NCBI RefSeq assembly: GCF_002075795.1
Contig: NZ_CP020472.1
Location: forward strand, 3,765,001 to 3,829,000
Source of the DNA: Shewanella japonica
GTDB taxonomy: Bacteria; Pseudomonadota; Gammaproteobacteria; Enterobacterales; Shewanellaceae
DNA: 64,000 bases
Direction of reading: 5' to 3'
In this document: one piece after another, positions 11,462 to 19,965 of the stretch
Position numbering within the stretch: the stretch's first letter is position 1
Layout of the letters: the number at the start of each line of letters is the position of its first letter
Program-made: the position numbers and the translations under genes
The notes under the pieces: generated by a model
The model's database searches: none
What the model saw: only the letters and a program-made list of their open reading frames with translations
Told to the model about the DNA's origin: nothing

Positions 11462-12751
11462 TTAGCCATAAATGAATTTAGCTAAAAACAATAATGCGAT
11501 GAATAAAATCCCTAAGTTAAGATCTTTAAAGCGGCCCGTTAATACCTTAATGACGGCATATGAGATAAAGCCAAAACCTATCGCATTAGCGATAGAAAAC
11601 GTCAATGGCATTAGTAAGCACACTATCACCACTGGTGCTGCTTCTGTAAGATCTTCCCATTCCACATTGACTAAACCAGACATCATTAAAATGGCAACAT
11701 AAAATAATGCACCACTAGTCGCATAAGCCGGAACCATCCCTGCTAACGGGGCAAAAAACAAAGAAAGAATAAACAAAAGACCAACGACAACCGCGGTTAA
11801 GCCGGTTCTTCCACCAGCGCTCACCCCAGCTGTACTTTCAATATAACTGGTTGTTGTTGATGTACCTAAAGTCGCACCAGCCACTGTCGCTAAACTGTCA
11901 GCACTTAATGCACGCTTGACTCTTGGAAGGCGGCCTTGCTCATCTAAAAAGCCACCACGCTGAGCAACTGCAACCAGCGTACCTGATGTATCAAATAAAT
12001 CGACAAATAAGAACGCAAAAATCACCGAAATCATACTGATTTCCAGTACGCTAGACAGGTCCATTTTCATGAATGTCGGCGCAACTGAAGGCGGCATAGA
12101 CACAATGCCGCCATAAGTGACATCACCAAAAATCAAACCAAGAATGGTAACAATGAAAATACTCAAAATAACCGATGCTTTAAGTCCACGCTGAACCATT
12201 GCAATAATGAGGAAAAAACCAAGTGCCGCCATCACAGCCGGAAACGACGTAATATCTCCCATGGTAACTAAGGTCGCTGGGCTCGCCACGACTATTCCCG
12301 CTGCTTTTAAGCCAATAAAAGCTAAAAAAAGACCAATACCTGCGGCAATACCAAGTCGTAAACTCATCGGAATACTATTAACAATCCACTCTCGAATTTT
12401 TACCAGCGACAATACTAAGAAACAGATACCAGACATGAACACAGCGCCGAGTGCTGTTTCCCAGCTGTAACCCATTTCCCCTACAACGGTGTAAGTGAAA
12501 AAGGCGTTTAATCCCATTCCAGGAGCTAAAGCAATAGGATAATTAGCGACCAACCCCATAATAAGACAACCAATTGCAGCGGCTAAACAAGTCGCAACAA
12601 AAACAGCACCTTGATCCATGCCTGCATCAGCTAACATCATTGGATTGACAAAAATAATGTAAGCCATTGTCAAAAAGGTCGTTATACCTGCGATAACTTC
12701 TTGTTTTAAACTAGATTGATTTTCTTTTAGCTTGAACAGTTTCTCTAACAT
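11462..12751 (-). CDS. NCS2 (AzgA-like) purine permease
   Basis: An inner-membrane nucleobase:proton symporter of the AzgA-like branch of NCS2, which in E. coli includes the adenine and hypoxanthine/guanine permeases. Diagnostic pieces are ITTFLTMAYIIFVNPMML near the N terminus, APGMGLNAFFTYTVV and DLFDTSGTLVAVAQRGGF, with about 12-14 membrane segments. I use the ATG at 12751 (429 residues), which has AAGGA 10 nt upstream and matches the family N terminus; the ORF reads 31 residues further back. Which purine is carried cannot be decided here. Confidence 0.9.
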   Translation of the reverse strand: MLEKLFKLKENQSSLKQEVIAGITTFLTMAYIIFVNPMMLADAGMDQGAVFVATCLAAAIGCLIMGLVANYPIALAPGMGLNAFFTYTVVGEMGYSWETALGAVFMSGICFLVLSLVKIREWIVNSIPMSLRLGIAAGIGLFLAFIGLKAAGIVVASPATLVTMGDITSFPAVMAALGFFLIIAMVQRGLKASVILSIFIVTILGLIFGDVTYGGIVSMPPSVAPTFMKMDLSSVLEISMISVIFAFLFVDLFDTSGTLVAVAQRGGFLDEQGRLPRVKRALSADSLATVAGATLGTSTTTSYIESTAGVSAGGRTGLTAVVVGLLFILSLFFAPLAGMVPAYATSGALFYVAILMMSGLVNVEWEDLTEAAPVVIVCLLMPLTFSIANAIGFGFISYAVIKVLTGRFKDLNLGILFIALLFLAKFIYG

Positions 12752-12964
12752 GAAACGTAAATCCTTAAAAAAGGGAGTTAATAAGCGTGATTTAATTGGG
12801 CTAAAGGTCAAATAACGGACTGAAAGCACATCAAAATATGACACTTTAATGAACGCGATTATAGGTATTTATATGGCGTATAGCCATGTTCACACTATAA
12901 ACACTCATATTTGTAAGAAAGACAATTTAATCGTTTGATTTGAAGTAAGACGTGTTAGGCAGGC

Positions 12965-12993
12965 AAAAAAAAAGCCTGCTCAAAGAGCAGGCT
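12965..12993 (-). terminator. Strong rho-independent terminator of the small-ORF unit
   Basis: Perfect 9-bp stem AGCCTGCTC (12973-12981) / GAGCAGGCT (12985-12993), AAA loop, then nine T on the minus strand. No long gene ends nearby upstream; the only candidate transcript is the one carrying the 32-codon ORF. It lies 214 nt before the NCS2 permease start, so it could also attenuate read-through into that gene. Confidence 0.93.
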
Positions 12994-13000
12994 GACAAGT

Positions 13001-13033
13001 TAAAAAGTTTTCCAGTATGGGGAGAGGAAAACT
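13001..13033 (-). terminator. Second terminator-like hairpin upstream of the main one
   Basis: On the minus strand AGTTTTCC pairs with GGAAAACT (13026-13033 and 13006-13013) around a 12-nt loop and is followed directly by TTTTT. It lies only 8 nt before the strong terminator, forming a tandem pair. Confidence 0.65.
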
Positions 13034-13163
13034 GCATCACAATTAAGTGATAAAACTTCAATATAAATTAGCAATAGAGAACTAATTTATCGTTTGTCTA
13101 AATTCGTCTAAAAGACGACAGAAAAAAGGGTTGATACGGGTCAAACTTACAATCAAGGATGGG

Positions 13164-13262
13164 TTAGCCCTTGAAGGTCATGGCATATAAACCACCAGCT
13201 AAAGCATTAGAACTTAACCAAGTGTTTTGCCAATAAATATATTGATTGCCTGTATAAGACAT
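13164..13262 (-). CDS. Small protein of 32 residues, unknown family
   Basis: This ORF is too short for ordinary gene calling, but the evidence for translation is good. It has an ATG with GGAG exactly 8 nt upstream, a clean TAA stop, a promoter about 170 nt upstream and terminator hairpins downstream. The product begins MSYTGNQYIYW and ends GGLYAMTFKG. It is rich in Tyr, Trp, Asn and Gly, with no charged residue before the Lys near the end and no clear membrane helix. I recognise no family. It might be a leader peptide, a small effector or a toxin-like peptide; nothing in the sequence settles this. Confidence 0.6.
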   Translation of the reverse strand: MSYTGNQYIYWQNTWLSSNALAGGLYAMTFKG

Positions 13263-13424
13263 AGTAAATACTCCAAATAAAGTTGTTTAAAACCTAGTCT
13301 TGCTGGGCTCGGTTCCTTGGAACTTACTTTTCTCAATCCGTTGAGACAACTTATCACTCGATTCCTTGGAGACTTTATCCATCCTGGATTAACTAGAATT
13401 GAAAAGCACCGTTGCTCTTCAACG
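13263..13424 (-). promoter_or_regulatory. Structured GGA-rich 5-prime leader of the small ORF, possible CsrA-binding RNA
   Basis: The predicted leader holds six GGA motifs on the minus strand (complements of TCC at 13382, 13378, 13363, 13337, 13314 and 13272). Several lie in short hairpin loops: ATCCA-GGA-TGGAT, CTCAA-CGGA-TTGAG and GTT-CCAAGG-AAC. The last motif is the ribosome binding site itself. Repeated loop-borne GGA with one site on the Shine-Dalgarno is the known layout of CsrA-repressed messages. CsrA binding is an inference. Confidence 0.5.
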
Positions 13425-13430
13425 AGAACA

Positions 13431-13458
13431 ATAATACCAAAATGTAATTTAATTACAA
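13431..13458 (-). promoter_or_regulatory. Sigma-70 promoter of the small-ORF unit with overlapping palindrome
   Basis: The minus strand shows TTGTAA, 16 nt, then TATTAT preceded by TG (extended -10). A perfect 15-bp palindrome TGTAATTTAATTACA (13443-13457) covers most of the -35 and spacer, so a repressor site there is plausible. Initiation would be near 13424. Confidence 0.6.
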
Positions 13459-13534
13459 GTATTATTTTATTTATTTAAAAAAAACCTTAAAAAAGGAAAT
13501 TTATTACAGATTTTGGTCATTTTATAAATATTAA

Positions 13535-13558
13535 GCTTTGTCACCTAAGTGACAAAGC
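13535..13558 (-). terminator. Hairpin, probable terminator of the M17 aminopeptidase gene
   Basis: Perfect 10-bp stem GCTTTGTCAC / GTGACAAAGC with loop CTAA, about 43 nt past the aminopeptidase stop on the minus strand. The tail is AT-rich but has no long T run. Confidence 0.6.
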
Positions 13559-13600
13559 CACTACATATAGTGTTTGAACAAAAATAATACAACTAGATAC

Positions 13601-15160
13601 TTATTTTATCGCATTCTGTAATAAAGTTACCAAAGGTTCACCTGTCGGTTTGCCGTATAAAGGGTGCCCTTCTGTTGCACTACCTGCGATATCAATATGA
13701 GCGAACGGCATAGGTTGTGACGAATTTAACCCATGGTTATCAAGGCCTGCTGCATTTATTAAGAAGGCAGCAGGGTATTGATGTCCTCGAGCAGTAATGG
13801 CTGATGGGCCATTATTGGATGATAATAATTCGCCTTCTCCAGAAATATTATTCACTTTATTAAAGTCATCACTTCGCAACCTTGAAACCTCAAATGATTC
13901 ACCCCATAAGGCTGATATTTGCTCTAAGTCTTGGCTAATGCCCACTTTTTTTGCAACAGCATTTTCTACAACAGCCGTATAACCGCCGTAGCAACGTACT
14001 ACGTGTCCAGTTAATGTTGCCACAGAAAATAATTGAGGGTTGACTGCAGTCGTCGCTTTTATACGTAAATGTGACAATAAATCAGCCAACACTAGGCGCC
14101 CTTCTGCATCGGTATTACCAATGCGAACCCTGACACCTGCATGACTTTTAATAATTTCATCAGGGACAAATGCATTACTGCCAATACTGTTTCTGACTAA
14201 CCCTAATTCGGCCACGACTCGCAGCCCTCTTGGTTTTAGAATAGATAATGTTTTCATTAAACCTGCGACTACCGCAGCGCCACCTTTATCTCGGCTCATG
14301 CCAGCCATACCACCTGCGACTTTAATGTCAGCACCACCGGTATCGTAGATCACCCCTTTACCAGCAAAGAATAAGGTTTTTTCGATAGTACCTTCACCCA
14401 CATACTCAACTTTGACAACGCGTGGTTGATGCCTTTGCACCGAGAAAGAAGCCCGTCCAACCGCACAAAGTAATGGGTAATCACGTTCAAGCTCTTCTTG
14501 CTCTTCTATTACAGATACAGATAAACCAGATCCTGTGAATGCATCAACACAATAATCAGCAAAAGCTGGGGCGGCCATTCTTTCAGGCTCTGTACCACAC
14601 AGATCTCGAGTTAAAATTTTACCGGCTTCAACAGCATTGATTAGATCACTAAATGAATGACCTTCAGACTGACTGGTTAACAAGCCAATTTCAGTGACTG
14701 ATGCTTGTATAGATTGCCCTTCAGCTTGAGTCGCCTCTCTTAACTCTAGTGATTGCCATAACTCTTGACCACAAGCTAAAGCTGACACTTGTTGAGCATA
14801 TTGGTAGCGGCTTTGGTTTTGTTGATTAACAACTAATAACGGTTTAACTGCGCCTGCACTTTTTGCAATAGCAAGTCCTTCTCTAGCCGCTTTAGCAAAC
14901 ACGCTAACGTCACTGTATTCATTAGACGCTGCACTTACAGGGGAAATGATTAACCTTCCACCCGCTAACCCCGGAGCAAATAATAAAGTGGCACTTTGGC
15001 CAATACGGTTATCAATTTGTTTGCCGTGACTGGCTAACAATTTAATTTCATCTTGCTTGATGTCATTTAAGTCAGTGGTGATAACAATGACGGCATCCCA
15101 GCCTTGTCCTCCAAATATCGCATCTTCATTTTTTACATCGACAACATTTGCTTGCAACAT
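13601..15160 (-). CDS. M17 leucyl aminopeptidase family protein
   Basis: A two-metal aminopeptidase of family M17. The C-terminal catalytic half carries GKGVIYDTGGADIK (metal-binding Lys and Asp), SRDKGGAAVV and the family signature NTDAEGRLVLADLL with the catalytic Arg. The N-terminal half is poorly conserved compared with E. coli PepA. The sequence around DTGGADIK and SRDKGG looks closer to the NPEPL1-like branch than to canonical PepA. AAGGAAGG precedes the ATG. It is divergent from pepD; both are peptidases but the intergenic region shows no shared site I can name. Confidence 0.85.
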   Translation of the reverse strand: MLQANVVDVKNEDAIFGGQGWDAVIVITTDLNDIKQDEIKLLASHGKQIDNRIGQSATLLFAPGLAGGRLIISPVSAASNEYSDVSVFAKAAREGLAIAKSAGAVKPLLVVNQQNQSRYQYAQQVSALACGQELWQSLELREATQAEGQSIQASVTEIGLLTSQSEGHSFSDLINAVEAGKILTRDLCGTEPERMAAPAFADYCVDAFTGSGLSVSVIEEQEELERDYPLLCAVGRASFSVQRHQPRVVKVEYVGEGTIEKTLFFAGKGVIYDTGGADIKVAGGMAGMSRDKGGAAVVAGLMKTLSILKPRGLRVVAELGLVRNSIGSNAFVPDEIIKSHAGVRVRIGNTDAEGRLVLADLLSHLRIKATTAVNPQLFSVATLTGHVVRCYGGYTAVVENAVAKKVGISQDLEQISALWGESFEVSRLRSDDFNKVNNISGEGELLSSNNGPSAITARGHQYPAAFLINAAGLDNHGLNSSQPMPFAHIDIAGSATEGHPLYGKPTGEPLVTLLQNAIK

Positions 15161-15400
15161 GAGCCTTCCTTTTGATTTTTATTATGTAAGGTATGAGAAA
15201 TTTAGTGCGCTTTATATCCATTGATAATAGCGGCTATAAGTGAGCAAAGTACATATTTTTACTCTGTAAAATGGTTAATATTTATTTACAGATTTTAGTC
15301 AGGTTTCGAACAATCAAATCCCCCAGATCACTGTCTGTACAATTCATTATGGTAAACTGTGGTTCATCTATTCCCACCTCATAACTATAAGGGAGTCTCC

Positions 15401-16861
15401 GTGACAGCGATTAATCAATTATACCCTCAGCCACTATGGCAATGGTTCGAACAAATTTGTTCTATCCCGCATCCATCAAAGTTTGAACATGCTTTAAGTG
15501 CACACATTCAACAGTGGGCAAAATCAAAAAATCTTAGCGTTATTGAAGATAAGGTCGGTAACCTTATCATCAAAAAACCAGCCTACCCAGGCATGGAAAA
15601 TAGAAAAGTCGTAGTACTTCAAGCCCATATTGATATGGTGCCGCAAAAAAATGCAGACAAAGTTCATGATTTTGAAAAAGACCCTATTGAAGCCTATGTC
15701 GATGGTGAATGGGTAAAAGCTAACGGCACCACATTGGGCTCTGATAATGGTATCGGTATGGCATCAGCTCTTGCAGTGTTAGGTGCTGATGACATTAAAC
15801 ATGGCCCATTAGAAGTCTTGTTAACTATTGATGAAGAAGCTGGCATGACCGGCGCTTTTGGACTCGAAGCAGGCATGCTTGATGCTGATATTTTAATTAA
15901 TACCGATTCTGAACAGGAAGGCGAAATTTATATGGGTTGCGCTGGCGGTGTCGATGCGCAAATAAGCGTGCCGATGTCGTGGCAAGCCCCTGAGCAAACC
16001 AATGCTAGCTTCAAATTAACCTTGTCGGGACTTAAAGGTGGTCACTCTGGTGTGAACATTCATTTAGGTCGTGGTAATGCGAATAAATTATTAGCACGAT
16101 TCCTATTCATTTATGCGGACGATTTAGCACTTGAATTAGTCAACTTTACTGGTGGTTCATTACGTAATGCGATTCCTCGTGAAGCGAATATCAGCTTTAT
16201 GTTACCTAGTGAAAACCAAGTAAAACTTGAACAAGCGATTACTGAGTTCCAAGCCTTAGTACGTGCAGAGCTATCGATTGCCGATCCTGACATGTTACTG
16301 ACACTTGAATCAATCGAGACACCAGAAAAGGTCATCGGCGAAGAAGCGCAGAATACCTTAATTGACTTACTTCATGCTTGCCCGAATGGCGTTATGCGTA
16401 TGAGTGATGAAGTTGAAGGCGTAACAGAAACATCACTGAATGTCGGTGTTATCAACACTGAAAATGAGTCTGTAGAAGTCCTATGCCTTATCCGCTCGTT
16501 AATAAACTCCGGTCGTGAAGAAATCGAAACTCAGTTAACAGCATTAGCTAACTTATCAGGTGCAAGTATCGAACTTTCAGGCGCATACCCTGGCTGGAAA
16601 CCTGACAATAACTCGCCTGTAATGGCGATAGTTCGTGACACTTATAACGACATTTATAAAAAAGACCCTACGATCATGGTGATCCATGCAGGTCTTGAAT
16701 GTGGTCTGTTTAAAGAGCCATACCCGACTATGGATATGGTATCTATTGGTCCTACAATTCGCTTCCCACATAGTCCTGATGAGATGGTTAATATCACAAC
16801 CGTTGGACAATACTGGGAGTTACTGCTTGCAGTACTTGAACGTATTCCAGCAAAAGACTAA
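15401..16861 (+). CDS. pepD: Aminoacyl-histidine dipeptidase (cytosolic nonspecific dipeptidase)
   Basis: PepD hydrolyses dipeptides such as carnosine-like Xaa-His in the cytosol, using a zinc site of the M20 family. Seen here: LQAHIDMVPQ (first metal ligand), GSDNGIGMA, the catalytic TIDEEAGMTGAFGL and the C-terminal PHSPDEMV. The start is the GTG at 15401 with AGGGAG 5 nt upstream, giving 486 residues against 485 in E. coli; the ORF reads 14 codons further but lacks a site there. A strong terminator follows. Confidence 0.96.
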   Translation: MTAINQLYPQPLWQWFEQICSIPHPSKFEHALSAHIQQWAKSKNLSVIEDKVGNLIIKKPAYPGMENRKVVVLQAHIDMVPQKNADKVHDFEKDPIEAYVDGEWVKANGTTLGSDNGIGMASALAVLGADDIKHGPLEVLLTIDEEAGMTGAFGLEAGMLDADILINTDSEQEGEIYMGCAGGVDAQISVPMSWQAPEQTNASFKLTLSGLKGGHSGVNIHLGRGNANKLLARFLFIYADDLALELVNFTGGSLRNAIPREANISFMLPSENQVKLEQAITEFQALVRAELSIADPDMLLTLESIETPEKVIGEEAQNTLIDLLHACPNGVMRMSDEVEGVTETSLNVGVINTENESVEVLCLIRSLINSGREEIETQLTALANLSGASIELSGAYPGWKPDNNSPVMAIVRDTYNDIYKKDPTIMVIHAGLECGLFKEPYPTMDMVSIGPTIRFPHSPDEMVNITTVGQYWELLLAVLERIPAKD

Positions 16862-16875
16862 TTAGTAAAAACGTC

Positions 16876-16914
16876 AAAAAGGCTGCCATTCTCTTGAGAA
16901 TGGCAGCCTTTTTC
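16876..16914. terminator. Strong bidirectional terminator between pepD and dinB
   Basis: An 18-bp near-perfect inverted repeat, AAAAAGGCTGCCATTCTC and its complement, is separated by only TT and flanked by A and T runs. It serves pepD (plus) and dinB (minus). Confidence 0.95.
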
Positions 16915-16953
16915 ATTTAAGCGAAGCGAGTAGTCAGTAAAATACGCATCAGC

Positions 16954-18033
16954 TTAAAAGTTTAAATCAAGTTGTTCAGTGTTCGACTGTTTATCCTTGG
17001 TGTCAATTTCAATATCAGCTAATCCGACCGACACGCCGACTAGACGAATCCCCCTGCCATTTGCTCGCGCTAGAGCTTGGCTTAATAAATCATGAAACAG
17101 GTTCAATGATATTTCATCACTACGGTGTTCAATCGTGGTCTGTTTAAAATCATTAAACTTGAGCTTAACAACTTGCTTATGAATTTGCCTATCCTTTGCA
17201 CTGCGGTGAACTCGAGCAATGAGTTCTTGAATTAACTGCGGCATAACATTATTGCACTGATCAAGCGTAAAAATATCTTGTGCCAGTGTGGTTTCAACTC
17301 CGACCGATTTCCTGACTCGATTGGGGCTGATTGTCCGATTGTCGATACCTTGCGCACGTTCAATCAGAACTCGCCCAAATTTACCAAATGCTGCAATCAG
17401 TTTATCACTTGGGTAATGTTGCACATCTTCACAGGTTGTTAGACCAAGGGCGGCTAGCTTTGCCGAAGTCACTTTACCTACGCCAGGAATTTTGTTCAGC
17501 GTTAATGGCTTTACGAAGGCGTTAATATCTTCAGGAGGGATAACATACTGACCATTAGGCTTATTTAAATCTGAAGCAATTTTGGCAAGAAACTTAATGG
17601 GCGCAACACCTGCTGATGCTGTTAACCCGGTTTCATCGAGTATTTCTTGACGAATCGCCTTAGCAATTAAAGTGGCACTGCCCTTGTGGGCATGACAGTC
17701 CGTGACATCTAGATAAGCTTCATCTAAAGATAAAGGTTCAACTAAATCGGTATAGCGATGAAAGATAGCTCTAATTTGTACGGAAATTGATTTATAGACA
17801 TCCATTCGACCTGGCACTAAAGTGAGATCTGGGCATAATTTTAACGCCTGATAACTCGACATAGCAGAGCGCACACCAAACTGGCGAGCTTCATAATTAC
17901 ACGTGCTGATCACGCCCCTGCGATCGCTTCTGCCCCCCACAGCTAAGGGTTTGCCACGCAATTCTGGAAAATCTCTCATCTCCACCGCTGCAAAATAACA
18001 ATCCATGTCGATATGAATAATTTTACGGACCAT
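16954..18033 (-). CDS. dinB: DNA polymerase IV
   Basis: DinB is a Y-family, error-prone translesion polymerase. It shows the catalytic palm motifs [12 protein letters not shown] (Asp at the N terminus) and [11 protein letters not shown] (Asp-Glu pair), helix-hairpin-helix sequence [14 protein letters not shown], and the little-finger domain in the last third. It ends QLDLNF, matching the QLxLxF beta-clamp-binding consensus. I start at the ATG giving MVRKII; a TTG two codons upstream is less likely. A LexA box at 18101-18116, about 70 nt upstream, indicates SOS control. Confidence 0.96.
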   Translation of the reverse strand: MVRKIIHIDMDCYFAAVEMRDFPELRGKPLAVGGRSDRRGVISTCNYEARQFGVRSAMSSYQALKLCPDLTLVPGRMDVYKSISVQIRAIFHRYTDLVEPLSLDEAYLDVTDCHAHKGSATLIAKAIRQEILDETGLTASAGVAPIKFLAKIASDLNKPNGQYVIPPEDINAFVKPLTLNKIPGVGKVTSAKLAALGLTTCEDVQHYPSDKLIAAFGKFGRVLIERAQGIDNRTISPNRVRKSVGVETTLAQDIFTLDQCNNVMPQLIQELIARVHRSAKDRQIHKQVVKLKFNDFKQTTIEHRSDEISLNLFHDLLSQALARANGRGIRLVGVSVGLADIEIDTKDKQSNTEQLDLNF

Positions 18034-18100
18034 TTTCAAGCAAGCTCTTTCTAGCTCATTAACTGATTAATTAATTTATCATAGCAGATGGACAAAATCA

Positions 18101-18116
18101 CTGTATAAATAAACAG
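18101..18116 (-). promoter_or_regulatory. LexA (SOS) box upstream of dinB
   Basis: CTGTATAAATAAACAG matches CTGT-N8-ACAG exactly, and the symmetry extends one base further on each side. It lies 68 nt before the dinB start. The rest of 18034-18345 holds nothing else I can name apart from the bfr terminator. Confidence 0.9.
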
Positions 18117-18303
18117 TGCCGTGTAATAACACTAGTAACGCTGATATTTGAATCAAATCTGCTTATCAATGAACCGGTATTAGCTATTTCAACGAGCGTT
18201 TGCGACTTAACATGGTGATTTAGTTACGGAGATGTCTGTTACACATTTTTTATCTAAGCCCTTATATAGTGACCTTTTCACCAAGTAACTTAGTACAAAA
18301 ACA

Positions 18304-18330
18304 AAAAAGCCCAACATTGTTGGGCTTTTT
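18304..18330 (-). terminator. Terminator of the bacterioferritin operon
   Basis: Perfect 12-bp arms AAAAAGCCCAAC / GTTGGGCTTTTT with a 3-nt loop, just past the stop of the second bacterioferritin gene. Confidence 0.94.
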
Positions 18331-18345
18331 AATACCAGTGACTTT

Positions 18346-18813
18346 TTACATTTTCGTCTGTAAATAGTTCTGTAATCCAACACGATCAATCAGTCGAATT
18401 TGTTTTTCTAACCAGTACATATGATCTGATTCAGTATCATCTAATAATACTTCTAAGATTTCACGAGTTTGGAAATCTTCTTTTTCTTCACAAAGTGCAA
18501 TGACTTTACGTAAATGATCAGCAACGGCATACTCGTAGTTCAAATCATTTTTCAGCATCTCTTCAACATCTTTACCGATGTTGAGTGCTTCACGACTCGC
18601 AACGTCTGGAGTACCTTCTAAGAATAAAATACGTTGTACTAACTTGGCAGCATGCGCTTTTTCATCGTCTGATTCATGAAGAATACGAGTGTATAACTCA
18701 TCAAATCCCCAATCTTCATACATATGAGCATGAACAAAATATTGATCCATCGCCGACAATTCACCGGTTAATAGTGCGTTTAGCGCTGCAATAACTTCTG
18801 GATGACCTTTCAT
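18346..18813 (-). CDS. bfr: Bacterioferritin, ferroxidase-type subunit lacking the haem Met
   Basis: A 155-residue bacterioferritin subunit, the second of two in the operon. The ferroxidase ligands of E. coli Bfr are kept: Glu18, Glu51, His54, Glu94 and a Glu-x-x-His pair near 128-131. The haem-ligating Met52 is replaced by Lys (sequence DDEKAHAAK). In known two-subunit bacterioferritins one subunit oxidises iron and the other binds haem, so this one is probably the iron-oxidising partner. It follows the other subunit with a 12-nt gap. Iron control through the upstream Fur box is likely. Confidence 0.93.
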   Translation of the reverse strand: MKGHPEVIAALNALLTGELSAMDQYFVHAHMYEDWGFDELYTRILHESDDEKAHAAKLVQRILFLEGTPDVASREALNIGKDVEEMLKNDLNYEYAVADHLRKVIALCEEKEDFQTREILEVLLDDTESDHMYWLEKQIRLIDRVGLQNYLQTKM

Positions 18814-18825
18814 GTTAAATTCCTA

Positions 18826-19296
18826 TTAATCTTTAATTTGTGATTGAAGGTAATTTTGAATACCTGTTTGATTGATGAGTTCTTTTTGAGACTCAATCCA
18901 ATCAAGATGTTCTTCTTCATCTTCGAGTAAATCTTCAAGTAGATCACGACTCACATAGTCACGCTCTGCTTCACACAACTTGATGGTTTCTTTCAGTACG
19001 ACAAGCTGCTCGGTTAACGCTTGCTCGTCACAATCAAGCATCTCTTCACAATGCTCACCAATACGTAACTTATCGAGTTGCTGTAAATTGGGTAATCCTT
19101 CCAGAAATAACACGCGCTCAATTAGCTTGTCGGCATGCTTCATATCTTGAATCGATTTCTTGTATTCTTTTTCATTCAGGTTTTCTAAACCCCAATGTTT
19201 GAACATGCGTGCATGTAGGAAATACTGGTTAATGGCAGTTAACTCACACGTCAGCACTTTATTCAGCTGACTAATTACTTTAGGGTGGCCTTTCAT
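18826..19296 (-). CDS. bfr: Bacterioferritin, haem-binding subunit with degenerate ferroxidase site
   Basis: A 156-residue bacterioferritin subunit, first gene of the pair. The haem ligand Met52 is present in QDMKHADKLIERVLFLEGLPN. Two ferroxidase ligands are altered relative to E. coli: Glu51 is Asp and Glu94 is Leu, while Glu18, His54, Glu127 and His130 remain. This is complementary to its neighbour and points to a mixed 24-mer. I start at the ATG of MKGHPKV, which has AAAGGA 8 nt upstream; the ORF reads 12 codons further. Confidence 0.93.
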   Translation of the reverse strand: MKGHPKVISQLNKVLTCELTAINQYFLHARMFKHWGLENLNEKEYKKSIQDMKHADKLIERVLFLEGLPNLQQLDKLRIGEHCEEMLDCDEQALTEQLVVLKETIKLCEAERDYVSRDLLEDLLEDEEEHLDWIESQKELINQTGIQNYLQSQIKD

Positions 19297-19396
19297 AATT
19301 CTGTCCTTTAATTCAAGATTGATCTGGATCAATTTCCAACAGGATAGTACATGCGCTCATTAATTACAAATACCCTTTAAAATCATACACTTGATT

Positions 19397-19415
19397 AGTG
19401 ATAATCATTATCATT
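19397..19415 (-). promoter_or_regulatory. Fur box upstream of the bacterioferritin pair
   Basis: The core TGATAATCATTATCA (19399-19413) is a perfect 7-1-7 Fur palindrome. It lies about 100 nt upstream of the first bfr start. The surrounding 19297-19603 stretch holds nothing else I can identify. Confidence 0.88.
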
Positions 19416-19603
19416 ACAACTTAGGTTATTAACTAGTTTCACTTCAGTTTAAATACCGTTAACTTCAATGGAATCACGGTTATAGGGTAAAAACACAAAA
19501 ACGCTACATGCGCTTGATCACAGAATAATCGTAAAATGTTACCTAAAAAGATTTTTGTAAATTTTGTATCGAATGAGATGACAAACTATTTCAGACATAA
19601 AAA

Positions 19604-19631
19604 AGCCCAATGAGATAAACCTCATTGGGCT
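19604..19631 (-). terminator. Terminator of the nqr-apbE-nqrM operon
   Basis: Perfect 11-bp stem AGCCCAATGAG / CTCATTGGGCT with a 6-nt loop and six T on the minus strand, 54 nt past the nqrM stop. Confidence 0.92.
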
Positions 19632-19685
19632 ATTTAATTAACCTAGATCCGCTAAATCGCTTTGAGTATCGCGATGAGATACAGG

Positions 19686-19910
19686 TTAAATAATACGGTT
19701 CTGATTTAGCTTAGCTTCACGCTCAGATTCCGCCATTCGACGTTTTCTTTTATCGCACGGATCATCGCAATCACAAGCTTTTTCGATGCCAAGAACACCA
19801 AGACCACCGCAACTGCCTTCTACAGCTTTACGCTTAATAATGTAGCCAACAGACATTAATAGGAAAAATAATAACAACACGACAAAGGCCGCTATAAAGG
19901 TACTCATCAT
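19686..19910 (-). CDS. nqrM: NqrM, Na+-NQR maturation factor (DUF539)
   Basis: A 74-residue membrane protein needed in Vibrio for assembly of Na+-NQR, probably delivering iron to the NqrD/NqrE cysteine site. One N-terminal membrane helix (about 5-27) is followed by the diagnostic cysteine cluster GSCGG, ACDCDDPC and a basic tail ending QNRII. Two adjacent ATG codons are possible starts (19910 and 19907). It lies downstream of apbE, as in other NQR operons. Confidence 0.93.
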   Translation of the reverse strand: MMSTFIAAFVVLLLFFLLMSVGYIIKRKAVEGSCGGLGVLGIEKACDCDDPCDKRKRRMAESEREAKLNQNRII

Positions 19911-19965
19911 AATTTCTCACTTATACTTCTTTATCATTGTATTGCCAATAAAGCTTAATCGCCAC

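Noticed and set aside
12845..13163. Possible purine riboswitch upstream of the NCS2 permease
   Set aside because: None of the conserved purine-aptamer loop sequences is present; the structures seen are terminators.
13443..13457. TGTAATTTAATTACA considered as a GacA/UvrY or TyrR box
   Set aside because: The spacing is 5 nt instead of 6, and outer bases do not match either consensus. It is kept only as an unassigned palindrome.
15264..15291. CTGTAAA...TTTACAG inverted repeat before pepD, considered as a TyrR box
   Set aside because: The half-sites are 14 nt apart; TyrR boxes need 6.
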